Shown piece after piece: positions 47,649 to 56,467 of a DNA stretch of 64,000 nt. The DNA lies in assembly GCA_963697565.1 (NCBI GenBank), contig CAVOOM010000008.1, forward strand, positions 124,001 through 188,000, read 5' to 3'. Source of the stretch: CAWFSE01 sp963697565 (GTDB lineage Bacteria; Actinomycetota; Actinomycetes; CAVWCF01). Numbering within the stretch: position 1 is the stretch's first letter; every line of letters starts with the position of its first letter. The position numbers and the translations under genes were made by a program. The notes under the pieces are model-generated. The model saw only the letters and a program-made list of their open reading frames with translations. It searched no databases and was not told where the DNA came from.

Positions 47649-48930
47649 CGTCGGCCGCCTGTCGGGCGGCCTCGGCCGCTTCGTCGGCGAGCTCGGTCTC
47701 GCGCCAGTCCTCGGGCAGCATGTGGTCGATCACGTCGTCGACGGTGACGGCGCCCAGGAGGTGCCCGCCGGGGTCCACGACGGGCAGGGCGACCAGGTTG
47801 TACGTGGCGAAGTAGCGCGTGACGGCGCCGAGCGGGGCCTCCGGTCCGACCGCCTCCAGGTCGGTGTCGACGACGGCCGACACCAGCGTCGACGGCGGCT
47901 CACGGAGCAGCCGCTGGAAGTGGGCCACGCCGAGGAAGCGCCCGGTGGGCGTCTCCAGCGGCGGCCGTACGACGTAGACCTGCGAGGCGAGCGCGGGGGA
48001 GAGGTCGGAGTTGCGAATCCGCGCGAGGGCATCGGCGACCGTGGCGTCGGGCGACAGCACCACCGGCTCGGTGGTCATCAGGCCGCCCGCGGAGTAGTCG
48101 TCGTAGCCGATCAGGCGGCGGACGTCCTCGGCCTCCTCGGGCTCCATCAGATCGAGGAGCTCCTGGGCCTGCTCCGGGGGCAGCTCGCGCAGCAGGTCGG
48201 CGGCGTCGTCAGGCCCCATGGCCTCGAGCACGTCGGCGGCGCGCTCCTCCTGCAGGGCGGCCAGGATCTCGACCTGCTCGTCCTCGGGCAGCTCCTCCAG
48301 CACATCGGCGAGCTTCTCGTTGTCGAGGGCCGCGGCGACCTCGGCCCGCCGCTTCGCCGGGAGGTCCTGCAGGGCGCTGGCGATATCGGCGGGTCGCAGC
48401 TTCTCGAACGACGCCACCAGGCTGTCGGCCGCCTGGTCCTGCTCGTCGTCGGAGAGCCCGACAAGGCCGTCCCACGCGACGGTGAGGGTCTCGCCCCGGC
48501 GGCGGAAGCCGCTGCCGCCGCGGCGCACGAACACCTTGACGAGCAGCCAGTCGCGCGCCTTGTCCTGCTCCATCGCGGTGTCGATGATGGTGACCGGGCT
48601 GCCGGAGGGGTCGCCTGCGAGGTGGGCCTTGCGGTCGACGATCTCGCCGATCACCAGCCGTTCGTTGCCCCGCTGCTCGAAGCGGCGCATGTTGACGACG
48701 CCGGTGGTCACGATCTGGCCGGGATCGATCGAGGTGACCCGCAGGATCGGGACGAAGATGCGCCGCCGCATCGGCACCTCGACCACCAGGCCGAGCACCC
48801 GCGGGGGGAGCCCCGGGCCCCGCAGCGCGACGACGACATCGCGCAGCCGCCCGACCTGGTCGCCGTTCGGGTCGAACACCGAGGCGCCGGCCAGGCGCGC
48901 GATGAAGACCCGGGGGGCCGCGCCGGACAT
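47638..48930 (-). CDS. MgtE N-terminal + CBS domain protein without transport domain
   Basis: A 430-residue soluble protein. Residues 1-170 look like PRC-barrel/beta modules (VFIARLAGASVFDPNGDQVG). Residues about 180-285 are the MgtE N-terminal superhelical domain (LRPADIASALQDLPAKRRAE, VLEELPEDEQVEILAAL). Residues about 290-410 are two CBS domains (GGLMTTEPVVLSPDATVADA, LPVVDPGGHLLGAVTVDDVI). The transmembrane Mg channel of MgtE is absent, so the Mg/nucleotide-sensing half exists alone, perhaps acting on the overlapping DUF1003 membrane protein. ATG 48930 is the start. It matches Rv1232c in context. Confidence 0.88.
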   Translation of the reverse strand: MSGAAPRVFIARLAGASVFDPNGDQVGRLRDVVVALRGPGLPPRVLGLVVEVPMRRRIFVPILRVTSIDPGQIVTTGVVNMRRFEQRGNERLVIGEIVDRKAHLAGDPSGSPVTIIDTAMEQDKARDWLLVKVFVRRGGSGFRRRGETLTVAWDGLVGLSDDEQDQAADSLVASFEKLRPADIASALQDLPAKRRAEVAAALDNEKLADVLEELPEDEQVEILAALQEERAADVLEAMGPDDAADLLRELPPEQAQELLDLMEPEEAEDVRRLIGYDDYSAGGLMTTEPVVLSPDATVADALARIRNSDLSPALASQVYVVRPPLETPTGRFLGVAHFQRLLREPPSTLVSAVVDTDLEAVGPEAPLGAVTRYFATYNLVALPVVDPGGHLLGAVTVDDVIDHMLPEDWRETELADEAAEAARQAADDGA

Positions 48931-49064
48931 GTGCGCAGGGTAGCGGGGCGCCGGTCCTGAGCGCGGATGTGACACCGCTCCCGGTGCCGCCGGCGAAAGC
49001 TGATGCGGCCCATGCCATCGCCGCGGCACGATGGCCTCGACCACTCCGCAGTGGAAGGCATCCC

Positions 49065-50458
49065 ATGGCTCTCAAGCACCCCCATGGCCCCGCGCGCTCG
49101 GCTGACGACCTGGCCGTCCAGACCGTCTTCACGCTTGAGGGGGACCGCATCCCCGACACCGGCTGCCGGACGCCGAGCTCCCGCCCGATGTGGCGTACCA
49201 GATCATCCACGACGAGCTGATGCTCGACGGGAACGCGCGGATGAACCTGGCCACGTTCGTGAGCACCTGGATGGAGCCGCAGGCCGAGCAGCTGATGGCC
49301 GAGTGCCTCGACAAGAACATGATCGACAAGGACGAGTACCCGCAGACCGCGGAGCTTGAGATGCGGTGCGTCAACATCCTGGGCCATCTGTGGCACGCCC
49401 CCGACCAGGGGGACGCCGTCGGCTGCTCGACGACCGGGTCCAGCGAGGCCGCCATGCTCGGGGGCCTCGCTCTGAAGCGCCGCTGGCAGCAGAGGCGGAA
49501 GGCCGAGGGCAAGACCGTTCGACCGGCCCAACCTGGTCATGGGCATCAACGTCCAGGTCTGCTGGGAGAAGTTCGCCAACTACTGGGATGTCGAGATGCG
49601 TCTCGTCCCGATGCAGGGCGAGCGGTACCACCTGTCCGCCGAGGAGGCCGTGAAGCTCTGCGACGAGAACACCATCGGCGTGGTCGCGATCCTCGGGTCG
49701 ACCTTCGACGGCTCGTACGAGCCGGTCGCCGAGATCTGCCAGGCGCTCGACGCGCTTCAGGCCAGCACGGGGTGGGACATCCCGGTCCACGTCGATGGGG
49801 CCTCGGGCGCCTTCGTGGCGCCCTTCATCGACCCCGACCTGCCCTGGGACTTCCGGCTTCCGCGCGTCTCGTCGATCAACGCGTCCGGGCACAAGTACGG
49901 GCTGGTCTACCCCGGCGTCGGATGGATCGTCTGGCGGGACGCCGCGGCCCTTCCGGAGGACCTGATCTTCTGGGTCAACTACCTCGGCGACAACATGCCG
50001 ACCTTCGCGCTCAACTTCTCGCGGCCGGGCGCCCAGGTAGATCGCTCAGTACTACAACTTCCTGCGGCTCGGGTTCGACGGCTATCGCAAGGTGCAGCAG
50101 ATACTCGCGCTCGGTGGCGACCCGGCTGTCGGCCCAGATCGCCGAGCTCGGGCCGTTTGAGTTGATCACGAAGGGCGACGAGCTGCCGGTGTTCGCCTTC
50201 AAGCTCAAGCCCGGCATCGACAACTACACGGTCTTCGACGTCTCGAACTCCCTGCGTGAACGTGGCTGGCTGCTGCCGGCGTACTCCTTCCCGGACGACC
50301 GCACCGACCTGGCTGCCCTGCGGGTGGTGGTCAAGATGGGCTTCACCCACGACATGGCCGACCTCCTGGTCAAGGACATCCAGCGGCAGCTGCCCCACCT
50401 GCAGGCCCAGCCGGCGCCGATCCGTGACGCCTCGAACTCGTCGGGCTTCCACCATTGA
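49065..50458 (+). CDS. gadB: Glutamate decarboxylase, four frameshifts
   Basis: A PLP-dependent glutamate decarboxylase making GABA and consuming a proton, in acid tolerance or GABA metabolism. Family motifs lie in three frames: QTVFTLEGDRIPDTG, LPPDVAYQIIHDELMLDGNA, HLWHAPDQGDAVGCSTTGSS, the PLP lysine in SINASGHKYGLVYPGVGW, and LITKGDELPVFAFKLKPG. Continuous sequence is restored by adding one base near 49162 and removing one each near 49517 (KTFDRPNLVMGINVQV), 50040 (GAQVIAQYYNFLRLGF) and 50101 (YRKVQQYSRSVATRL). ATG 49065 begins MALKHPHGPARSADDLA. All active-site parts are present, so a sequence fault is likelier than a pseudogene. The stop overlaps a membrane protein gene. Confidence 0.85.
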
Positions 50459-51051
50459 CCGAGGTCCCCGCCTCGCGGACCCGTACGTGGTGGATCGCCG
50501 TGCTGTTCATGGTCGGCTCGCTGTGCTTTGCCGTGGGGGCCGTCCCGGCGTACGTCTCACTGGCCGGCGCAGCGGCGGACGGCGTGACCTTCTTCGTGGG
50601 CTCGATCTTCTTCACCAGCGCGGCAACCCTGCAGTTCCTCGATGATCGCAACGCGGCCAACGGCATCCAGCTGGTCGGCACGGTCTTCTTCAACGTCAGC
50701 ACCTTTCGGGCGATGGCCGAGACCCTGGGCAACGATTCCGTGGAGGGGGTGGTCTGGCGCCTCGATGCCTTCGGCTCGGTCTGCTTCCTGGTGGCCAGCG
50801 GGCTGGCCTACGCGGCGGTGGGCCCCCGTCGGCTGTCCTGGCGGCCCTCCGATCGAGGCTGGTGGGTCGCTGCGCTGAACTTGATCGGGTCGATCCTGTT
50901 CGGGCTGTCGGCCATCGGGGCGTACGTCGTGCCCGCCACCGGCGAGCTGCTCAGCACCGCAGTGGCCAACGGCGGGACCTTCCTCGGTGCCCTGGGCTTC
51001 CTCGTCGGGGCCGCGCTGCTGTTCCCGCCATCGGTGCCGGCGGACGGCTAA
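50455..51051 (+). CDS. Six-helix membrane protein, possibly YrhK-like, coupled to gadB
   Basis: The 198-residue protein is almost wholly hydrophobic, with about six helices (WWIAVLFMVGSLCFAVGAVP, VTFFVGSIFFTSAATLQFL, DAFGSVCFLVASGLAYAAVG, NLIGSILFGLSAIGAYVV and others). The repeated GSxxF pattern in each helix pair looks like an internal duplication of a YrhK-type unit. The start is probably TTG 50455 overlapping the gadB stop (TTGA), so translation would be coupled. It is not the GadC antiporter family. A role with glutamate/GABA or acid stress is inferred only from position. Confidence 0.65.
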   Translation: MTEVPASRTRTWWIAVLFMVGSLCFAVGAVPAYVSLAGAAADGVTFFVGSIFFTSAATLQFLDDRNAANGIQLVGTVFFNVSTFRAMAETLGNDSVEGVVWRLDAFGSVCFLVASGLAYAAVGPRRLSWRPSDRGWWVAALNLIGSILFGLSAIGAYVVPATGELLSTAVANGGTFLGALGFLVGAALLFPPSVPADG

Positions 51052-51885
51052 TCCGGCGGTCGGGGGGTGAAGTCGCGGAGGTCGTCCTGGCCCGGCTGCA
51101 CGACGAGATAGCTCGACTCGGGCACCTCGTTCCACACCCCCACCAGGTCGCTCAGGGGCTCGGAGACCACCAGCCGCGACTCATCGGCGACTTCGCGGAA
51201 CACCGGGTTCTCCGGGTAGTGCTGACGGAGGGTGGGGGCGTCGGTGCTGTAGAACAGCGAGCGGGAGTCGCCCTCGCTGGAGTAGCGGAAGGCCCAGATG
51301 CGCACGCCGTCGGCGGTGGCCACGGTCAACTGGACCGGGTGCTCGACACCGTGCCTGCGCCCGACCTCCTCGATCAGGCCCACCGCGCGCTCGACGGCCA
51401 GCGGGTGCGTCCTGCTCGAGCCCGAAGGTGAGGGCCAGGTAGAAGAAGAGCTCCGAATCGGTGGAGCCCTCGATCGAGAGGGTACAGCGACGGGTCGACC
51501 GCGAACGCCAGCTCGCGCTTCACCCGGTCGAAGTCGCGGATCGCCCCGTTGTGCATCCACAGCCACGTCCTGTGCCGGAACGGGTGGCAGTTGGTCTCCT
51601 GGATGGCGGTTCCGGTCGACGCGCGGATATGCGCAAAGGCCAACGGGGTGCTGATGTGCCCGGCGAGCTCGCGCAGGTTGCGGTCGTTCCACGCTGGCTC
51701 GGTGCCGTGGAAGACGGCAGGCGTCGTCGGGCGACGCCGTACCAGGCGACGCCGAAGCCGTCACCGTTCGTGGTCGTGGCCCCCATCCGCGAATGCAGGC
51801 TCTGGTCGATCAGCGAGTGGGCCGGCTTGTAGAGCAGCTGCTCCAAGAGCATCGGTGAGCCCGAGTAGGCGAGCCAGCGGCACAC
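51048..51885 (-). CDS. Class II glutamine amidotransferase (YafJ-like), several frameshifts
   Basis: An Ntn-type glutaminase domain protein. GTG 51885 gives MCRWLAYSGSPMLLEQLLYK with the Cys2 nucleophile, then TNGDGFGVAWYG, AFAHIRASTGTAIQETNCHP and WLWMHNGAIRDFDRVK, all diagnostic of YafJ/class II amidotransferases. Frames join by dropping single bases near 51729, 51721, 51481 (DPSLYLSIEGSTDSELFF) and 51402 (DAPLAVERAVGLIEE). The end is SSYLVVQPGQDDLRDFTPRP at TAG 51048. The acceptor of the ammonia is unknown. It lies between the gadB-linked membrane gene and an F420-type oxidoreductase. In the literal sequence no stop separates it from the oxidoreductase upstream. Confidence 0.75.
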
Positions 51886-51899
51886 GGCGGTGTCCTTCC

Positions 51900-52784
51900 C
51901 TAGGGGCCGATGGCGCCACCGGGCCGCCATCCTCGCGAGCCGCTCGGTCGCGGCGGCCGGGTTGTCGTACACGGCTACGGTGACGGCGCTCACGCCCAGT
52001 GCGGCCGCCCGCTCCATCGCGGGGCGAAAGCCGCGGTCGGCCGGGTCGCCGAGGTAGAGCAGGGTGCGCGCGACCTCGGCCGGGTCGCGGCCCACGTCGG
52101 CGCAGTGCGCGTCGAGGACGCCGAGCTTGTGGGCGACCTCGTCCAGCGACTCCGGACCCTGGCAGATCAGGTTGCTCGCCGTCGGCGTGCTGCGCAACAA
52201 GCCGGAGGGTCTTGCGCTCCCCGCCGCCGCCCACCAGCACCGGCGGGCCGCCGGGCTGGATCGGCCGCGGCTCGCAGATCGTCTCGGCCAGCCGGTAGTG
52301 CACGCCCTCAAACGGCCCGTCGTCCGGCGACCAAAAGCTGCTTGATCAACCTCAAGGACTCGTCGAGGCGCTCGAACCGCTCGGCGAGCGGGGGGAACGG
52401 CACGCCTATGGCGCGGTGCTCGCGCTCGTACCAGGCGGCGCCGATTCCGAGCACGGCCCGTCCGCCGGAGAGGGCGTCGAGGGTGGCGACCTGCTGGCCG
52501 AGGACGCCGGGGTGTCGGTACGTCACCCCGGTGACCAGCAGGCCGAGGCGCACCCGCTCGGTGAGCGCCGCGAGGTAGCCCAGGGACACGTACCCCTCAG
52601 GGATCGCGGAGTCGGCGGGCTGGCGGAAGTCCAGACCGAGGAAGTGGTCCATCAGATAGACGTGGTCGAGGCCGCCGTCGTCCGCCGCCCGGGCCACGTC
52701 TCGCAGGTCCCGGGCCACCGCGCGGGGGTCGCGGCCGCGGGGGCCGAAGTCGACCGGGTGCACGCCGAACCGCATGGGGGTCAC
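51900..52784 (-). CDS. LLM-class (luciferase-like) F420-dependent oxidoreductase, several frameshifts
   Basis: A TIM-barrel flavin/F420 oxidoreductase. The N-terminal part (MRFGVHPVDFGPRG, DHVYLMDHFLGLDF, LGLLVTGVTYRHPGVLGQQV, LGIGAAWYEREHRAIGVPFP) is in one frame. The middle (VHYRLAETICEPRPIQ, PPVLVGGGGERKTLRLVAQH) and the end (SNLICQGPESLDEVAHKLGV, YNDPAA-type tail) need single-base removals near 52324 (VADDGPFEGVHYRL) and 52180 (HADASNLICQG). A further one near 51920 would give GGAIGP and stop at 51902-51900. GTG 52784 overlaps the F420 reductase stop, so the two are coupled, which supports F420 as the cofactor. The substrate is unknown. Confidence 0.8.
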
Positions 52785-53431
52785 CGCACCACCGAGACGT
52801 TGAACATCGGCCCGCCGACTGCGCCCATCACCCGCAGCCAGAACGGCAGGTACGACTCGGTGCCCCGAGCGGCCTCGATCCCGCCGAGGTCGAGCAGCCG
52901 GTCTGGGTGCCAGCCCAGCTCGGCGAGCAGCGCGGCGACCACCTGCTTGGCGGCCGGATCGTCTCCGCAGAGGAACAGGTCGTGCTCGCCGCCGCCGACG
53001 GATCCCGGGTCGACCATGACGGCGGCGGTGACGGTGTTCAGCCCCTTGACCACGCGGGCCTCGGGGAAGGCCCGCTGGATCTGCTCGCCGAGGGAGTCCG
53101 CCCCTTGCACGGACAGCACCGGCGGGAAGCCGCCGGAGAAGTCGAGGGGGACGGACACGTCGAGCAGCGGCTTGCCCGCGAGGTTCTCCGCGCCGGCGGC
53201 GGCCAGCGCCTCAAGCGAGGCCATGCCCGCCGTGCAGTTGACGACGACGTCGCCGTGCCGGGCGGCGTCAGCGAAGGCGCCGTGGGCCCGGCCCGGGCCG
53301 GCGGCCGCCCAGTCCGCGGCCTTGGGGTTGGCCGCGTCGCGGGCCCCCATGCAGACCTCGTGGCCGAGGCCGCTCCACGCGGTGGCCAGCGCCTGGCCGA
53401 CCCCGCCCGTCCCAAGGATGCCGATGCGCAT
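52781..53431 (-). CDS. fno: NADPH-dependent F420 reductase-like protein
   Basis: A 216-residue Rossmann-fold protein of the F420H2:NADP oxidoreductase group. MRIGILGTGGVGQALATAWS is the dinucleotide loop. EVCMGARDAANPKA is the NADP-discriminating segment. VVVNCTAGMASLEALAA, LLDVSVPLDFSGGFPPVLSV, RVVKGLNTVTAAVMVDP and LFLCGDDPAAKQVVAALLAE match the family, and the end GTESYLPFWLRVMGAVGGPM is typical. It exchanges hydride between NADPH and coenzyme F420. ATG 53431 is back to back with the EamA gene (17-base gap). It is coupled to the LLM-class oxidoreductase downstream. Confidence 0.88.
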   Translation of the reverse strand: MRIGILGTGGVGQALATAWSGLGHEVCMGARDAANPKAADWAAAGPGRAHGAFADAARHGDVVVNCTAGMASLEALAAAGAENLAGKPLLDVSVPLDFSGGFPPVLSVQGADSLGEQIQRAFPEARVVKGLNTVTAAVMVDPGSVGGGEHDLFLCGDDPAAKQVVAALLAELGWHPDRLLDLGGIEAARGTESYLPFWLRVMGAVGGPMFNVSVVR

Positions 53432-53448
53432 GCGGCCACCCTGCCACC

Positions 53449-54415
53449 ATGGGCGCCGTGACGTCAGCAGCTCCGCCGCCCCCGACCGGAGCGCTGCAGC
53501 GGCCCCCGACCGCCGACCTGGTGCTGCTCGGAGTCGGGGTCCTCGCGGTCTCGGTGTCCGCCCCCCTGATCGCGGCCACCGCGGCCCCGGCGCTGGCCAT
53601 CGCCTTCTGGCGCAACGCCTTCGGCACCGCGGCGATCGCCCCGTTCGCGCTCGCGACCCGCCGCGACGGAGCTGGCCGGGCTCACCCGCCGCGAGCTCGG
53701 GCTGGCCGCGCTCGCCGGGCTGCTGCTCGCGCTGCACTTCGGCACCTGGATCCCGTCGCTGGACTACACCACCGTCGCGGCCTCGACCGCCCTGGTCGCG
53801 ACCCAGCCGATCTGGGCGGCCCTCATCGCCCAGGCCACCGGGCAGCGGATACCGCGCCAGGCCTGGACCGGGATCGGCGTCGCCCTCGTGGGGGTGCTCG
53901 TCCTCACCGGCATCGATGTGTCGCTCGACCCCTCGGCGCTCGTCGGCGACGCGCTCGCGCTGGTCGGCGCGGTGTTCGCCGCGGCGTACGTCAGCGTCGG
54001 ATCGCGGGTGCGCCAAACGGTGAGCACCACCTCGTACACGCTGCTGTGCTACGGGGTCTGCGCGGCCGTCCTGCTCGTCGCCTGCCTGGTGGGAGGGCAG
54101 CAGCTCGGCGGGTACGACGCCGACACCTGGCTCAAGCTGCTGGCCCTGACCGCGACCGCCCAGCTGCTCGGCCACTCGGTGCTCAACCGGGTGCTCAAGC
54201 GCACCTCGCCGACCATCGTGTCGCTCGGGATCCTGTTTGAGATGCCGGGCGCCACCTTGGTCGCCGCGGTCTGGCTCGGCCAGGTGCCGCCGTGGGGGAT
54301 CCTCCCGGCGGCCGGGCTCATCCTGGCCGGTCTCGTGATCGTGGTGCGGTCGGCCGGGCGCGTCGCCCCGGTGGGCGCCCCCGACGGGCCGGACCCGGCG
54401 GCGCCCGCGGGCTGA
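53449..54415 (+). CDS. EamA/DMT family transporter, one frameshift
   Basis: A ten-helix drug/metabolite transporter of the EamA type. Helix 1 (LVLLGVGVLAVSVSAPLI) and AFWRNAFGTAAIAPFALATRR are in the first frame. Dropping one base near 53668 restores RRDELAGLTRRELGLAALAG and the remaining helices (HFGTWIPSLDYTTVAASTALV, PIWAALIA, GVALVGVLVLTGIDVSLDP and so on). The duplicated EamA pattern and LGHSVLNRVLKRTSPTIVSL are typical. ATG 53449 starts near the divergent F420 reductase gene. The transported compound is unknown. Confidence 0.85.
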
Positions 54416-54500
54416 CCCCCGGTTAGCGTGGACCTGTCTCGCCGTTCCCCCGCGCCGACGCACGCCGCGTGCCGTCCGGCGCCGCTTGAGGAGGCCTCAC

Positions 54501-55463
54501 GTGACCGACCGCCAGCTGCGTCCCCGCCGTTCGAACCTCGCGGTCCCCGGGTCCAGCCAGAAGATGATCGACAAGGCCCGCGGGCTGCCCGCCGACCAGG
54601 TCTTCCTCGACCTCGAGGACGCCTGCGCCCCGCTGGCCAAGCCGGACGCCCGCAAGACCATCGTGGCCTCGCTCAACGAGGGCGGCTGGGGCGACAAGAT
54701 CCGGGTGGTCCGGGTCAACGACTGGACGACGCACTGGACCTACCGCGATGTCGTCGAGGTGGTCGAGGGCGCCGGCCCGAACCTCGACGCGATCATGCTG
54801 CCCAAGGTGCAGACCGCCGAGCAGGTCGTCACGCTCGACACCCTGCTCACCCAGATCGAGAAGACCATGGGCTTCGAGGTGGGCGGCATCGGCATCGAGG
54901 CGCAGATCGAGAACGCCCGCGGCCTGATCAACGTCGACGCCATCGCGCAGGCCTCGCCGCGCGTGGAGACCATCATCTTCGGCCCGGCCGACTTCATGGC
55001 CAGCATCAACATGAAGTCGCTGGTCGTGGGCGAGCAGCCGCCCGGCTACGACGTCGGCGACGCCTACCACTACATCCTGATGCGGATCCTGATGGCCGCC
55101 CGGGCCAACGACAAGCAGGCCATCGACGGCCCGTACCTGCAGATCCGCGACGTCGACGGCTTCCGCCGGGTCTCCGGCCGCAGCGCCGCGCTCGGCTACG
55201 ACGGCAAGTGGTGCCTGCACCCCGGCCAGATCGACGCGTGCAACGAGGTCTACGCCCCCCGCCAGGAGGACTACGACCACGCCGAGCTGATCCTCGACGC
55301 CTACGAGTGGTTCACCTCGGCCGCCGGCGGCGCCCGCGGCGCGGCCATGCTGGGCAACGAGATGATCGACGAGGCCTCCCGCAAGATGGCCCTGGTCATC
55401 GCGGCCAAGGGCCGGGCCGCCGGGATGCCGCGCACCCAGACGTTCACCCCGCCGGAGGCGTGA
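54501..55463 (+). CDS. CoA ester lyase of the HpcH/HpaI-CitE family (malyl-CoA/beta-methylmalyl-CoA lyase-like)
   Basis: A TIM-barrel Mg-dependent lyase that splits or forms hydroxyacyl-CoA thioesters. RRSNLAVPGSSQKMIDKARG and DQVFLDLEDACAPLAKPDAR carry the CoA-binding and metal Glu/Asp residues. IMLPKVQTAEQV, GIGIEAQIENARGLINVDAI and ETIIFGPADFMASINM form the active-site face, and GKWCLHPGQIDACNEVYAP is the signature near the end. GTG 54501 is chosen because GAGGAGG precedes it at 54489-54495. The acyl-CoA dehydrogenase two genes later suggests the ethylmalonyl-CoA pathway, as in Streptomyces. That specificity is inferred. Confidence 0.85.
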   Translation: MTDRQLRPRRSNLAVPGSSQKMIDKARGLPADQVFLDLEDACAPLAKPDARKTIVASLNEGGWGDKIRVVRVNDWTTHWTYRDVVEVVEGAGPNLDAIMLPKVQTAEQVVTLDTLLTQIEKTMGFEVGGIGIEAQIENARGLINVDAIAQASPRVETIIFGPADFMASINMKSLVVGEQPPGYDVGDAYHYILMRILMAARANDKQAIDGPYLQIRDVDGFRRVSGRSAALGYDGKWCLHPGQIDACNEVYAPRQEDYDHAELILDAYEWFTSAAGGARGAAMLGNEMIDEASRKMALVIAAKGRAAGMPRTQTFTPPEA

Positions 55464-55470
55464 GCGCCGC

Positions 55471-56349
55471 ATGACCGCTCCCGCCGAGCCGTCCGCGCAG
55501 GCGCGCGAGGCGGCCCGGCGGTGGGGGCTTGAGCTCGTCGAGCGGTGCTCCGGGCCGTACCACGAGGTCTGGTACGCGTCGCGCGGCGACGAGCACGTCG
55601 TGCTCAAGCTCGGCGGCGAGGAGAGCCGCCGGCAGGAGGCCGCGGCCCTTCGGGCGTACGAGCGCGGGGCCGCCGACCGGCCGAGCCCCGTCTGCCGGGT
55701 GCTCGCGGAGGCCCCGGGAGCCCTGCTGCTCGAGCGGATCCTGCTGGGCGACGACCTGCGGCCGTTGGCGGCGGCGGACGACGACGCGGCCACCGCGCTG
55801 GCCGCGGGGCTGCTGGCCCGGCTCCACGCCGCGGCCCGTCGGTCGGCGGCCGAGTCCGGGCGGCCGGAGGGCAGCCCGGCGCTGGAGGCCATCGCGGAGG
55901 CGTTCGACCGGTACCGCGCGGCCGGGTCTGATCGGATCCCGCCCGACCTGCTGGACCGGGCCGAGCGGATCACCCGCGGGCTGTCCGCGCCCGGCCCCGA
56001 TGACCTGCTGCTGCACGGCGACCTGCACCACCAGAACGTGCTGCGCCACGGCGTCGGCGGGCCGGCCGATGTCTGGCGGGCGATCGACCCCCGGGGCTGG
56101 TGGGGCGACCCGGCCTTTGACACCGCGGCCTTCATGGTCAACCCCCACGAAGGGGGACTGGTGCGCGACCACCCCGAGCGGCAGGCCCGCCGGCGTGCCT
56201 CGATCCTCGCCGAGATCACCGGCCTTGACCGCGAGCGGATCCTCGCCTGGGCCCTGGCCGGGGCGGTGATCGCCGAGCTGTGGTGCCTGGAGGACCACGG
56301 CTTCGTGCAGGGCGGCCCGCTGCGGCTGGCCCGCGCGCTGGCCGGCTGA
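55471..56349 (+). CDS. APH(6)/hydroxyurea-type phosphotransferase family protein
   Basis: A 292-residue small-molecule kinase of the PF04655 group. Recognised parts are YHEVWYASRGDEHVVLKLGG (nucleotide loop and Lys), LLLHGDLHHQNVL (catalytic loop with Asp and Asn) and AIDPRGWWGDPAFDTAAFMV (metal-binding DPxG-like). The family includes streptomycin 6-kinase, but most chromosomal members are not resistance genes. Its position between two acyl-CoA enzyme genes, with only seven bases after the lyase, suggests a metabolic role. ATG 55471 is the start. A hairpin follows the stop. Confidence 0.8.
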   Translation: MTAPAEPSAQAREAARRWGLELVERCSGPYHEVWYASRGDEHVVLKLGGEESRRQEAAALRAYERGAADRPSPVCRVLAEAPGALLLERILLGDDLRPLAAADDDAATALAAGLLARLHAAARRSAAESGRPEGSPALEAIAEAFDRYRAAGSDRIPPDLLDRAERITRGLSAPGPDDLLLHGDLHHQNVLRHGVGGPADVWRAIDPRGWWGDPAFDTAAFMVNPHEGGLVRDHPERQARRRASILAEITGLDRERILAWALAGAVIAELWCLEDHGFVQGGPLRLARALAG

Positions 56350-56367
56350 GCGGCCCGCGCGGCACTC

Positions 56368-56390
56368 CGCCCCCCGGGTCGCCGGGGGCG
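56368..56390. terminator. Hairpin between the kinase and acyl-CoA dehydrogenase genes
   Basis: CGCCCCC (56368-56374) pairs with GGGGGCG (56384-56390), and GG/CC can extend the stem past one bulged C, leaving a short loop. It is 19 bases after the kinase stop in a 118-base gap. It may be a terminator or attenuator. The rest of the gap has no clear -35/-10. Confidence 0.4.
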
Positions 56391-56467
56391 CAGTGGCAGG
56401 GGAATACTCAGACGTATCCGCCGCGCACCCCTGCCCGCGCGGCGCCGGCTGAAAGGGCCCGCGAGCC

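Noticed and set aside
49065..50458. gadB as a true pseudogene
   Set aside because: All catalytic and structural motifs survive and correct perfectly with four single-base changes, in a stretch where three neighbours show the same kind of fault.
51898..51912. Fifteen-base repeat CCCTAGGGGCCGATG shared with 18464-18478
   Set aside because: Exact 15-mers recur by chance at this base composition, and the flanks differ.
51048..52311. Natural fusion of the LLM-class oxidoreductase with the class II amidotransferase
   Set aside because: The amidotransferase needs a free N-terminal Cys after its start Met, and the read-through arises only because of a local frameshift that hides the TAG at 51900-51902.
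55471..56349. Aminoglycoside (streptomycin) resistance gene
   Set aside because: The PF04655-type fold alone does not show resistance, and the neighbours are acyl-CoA enzymes with no mobile element.
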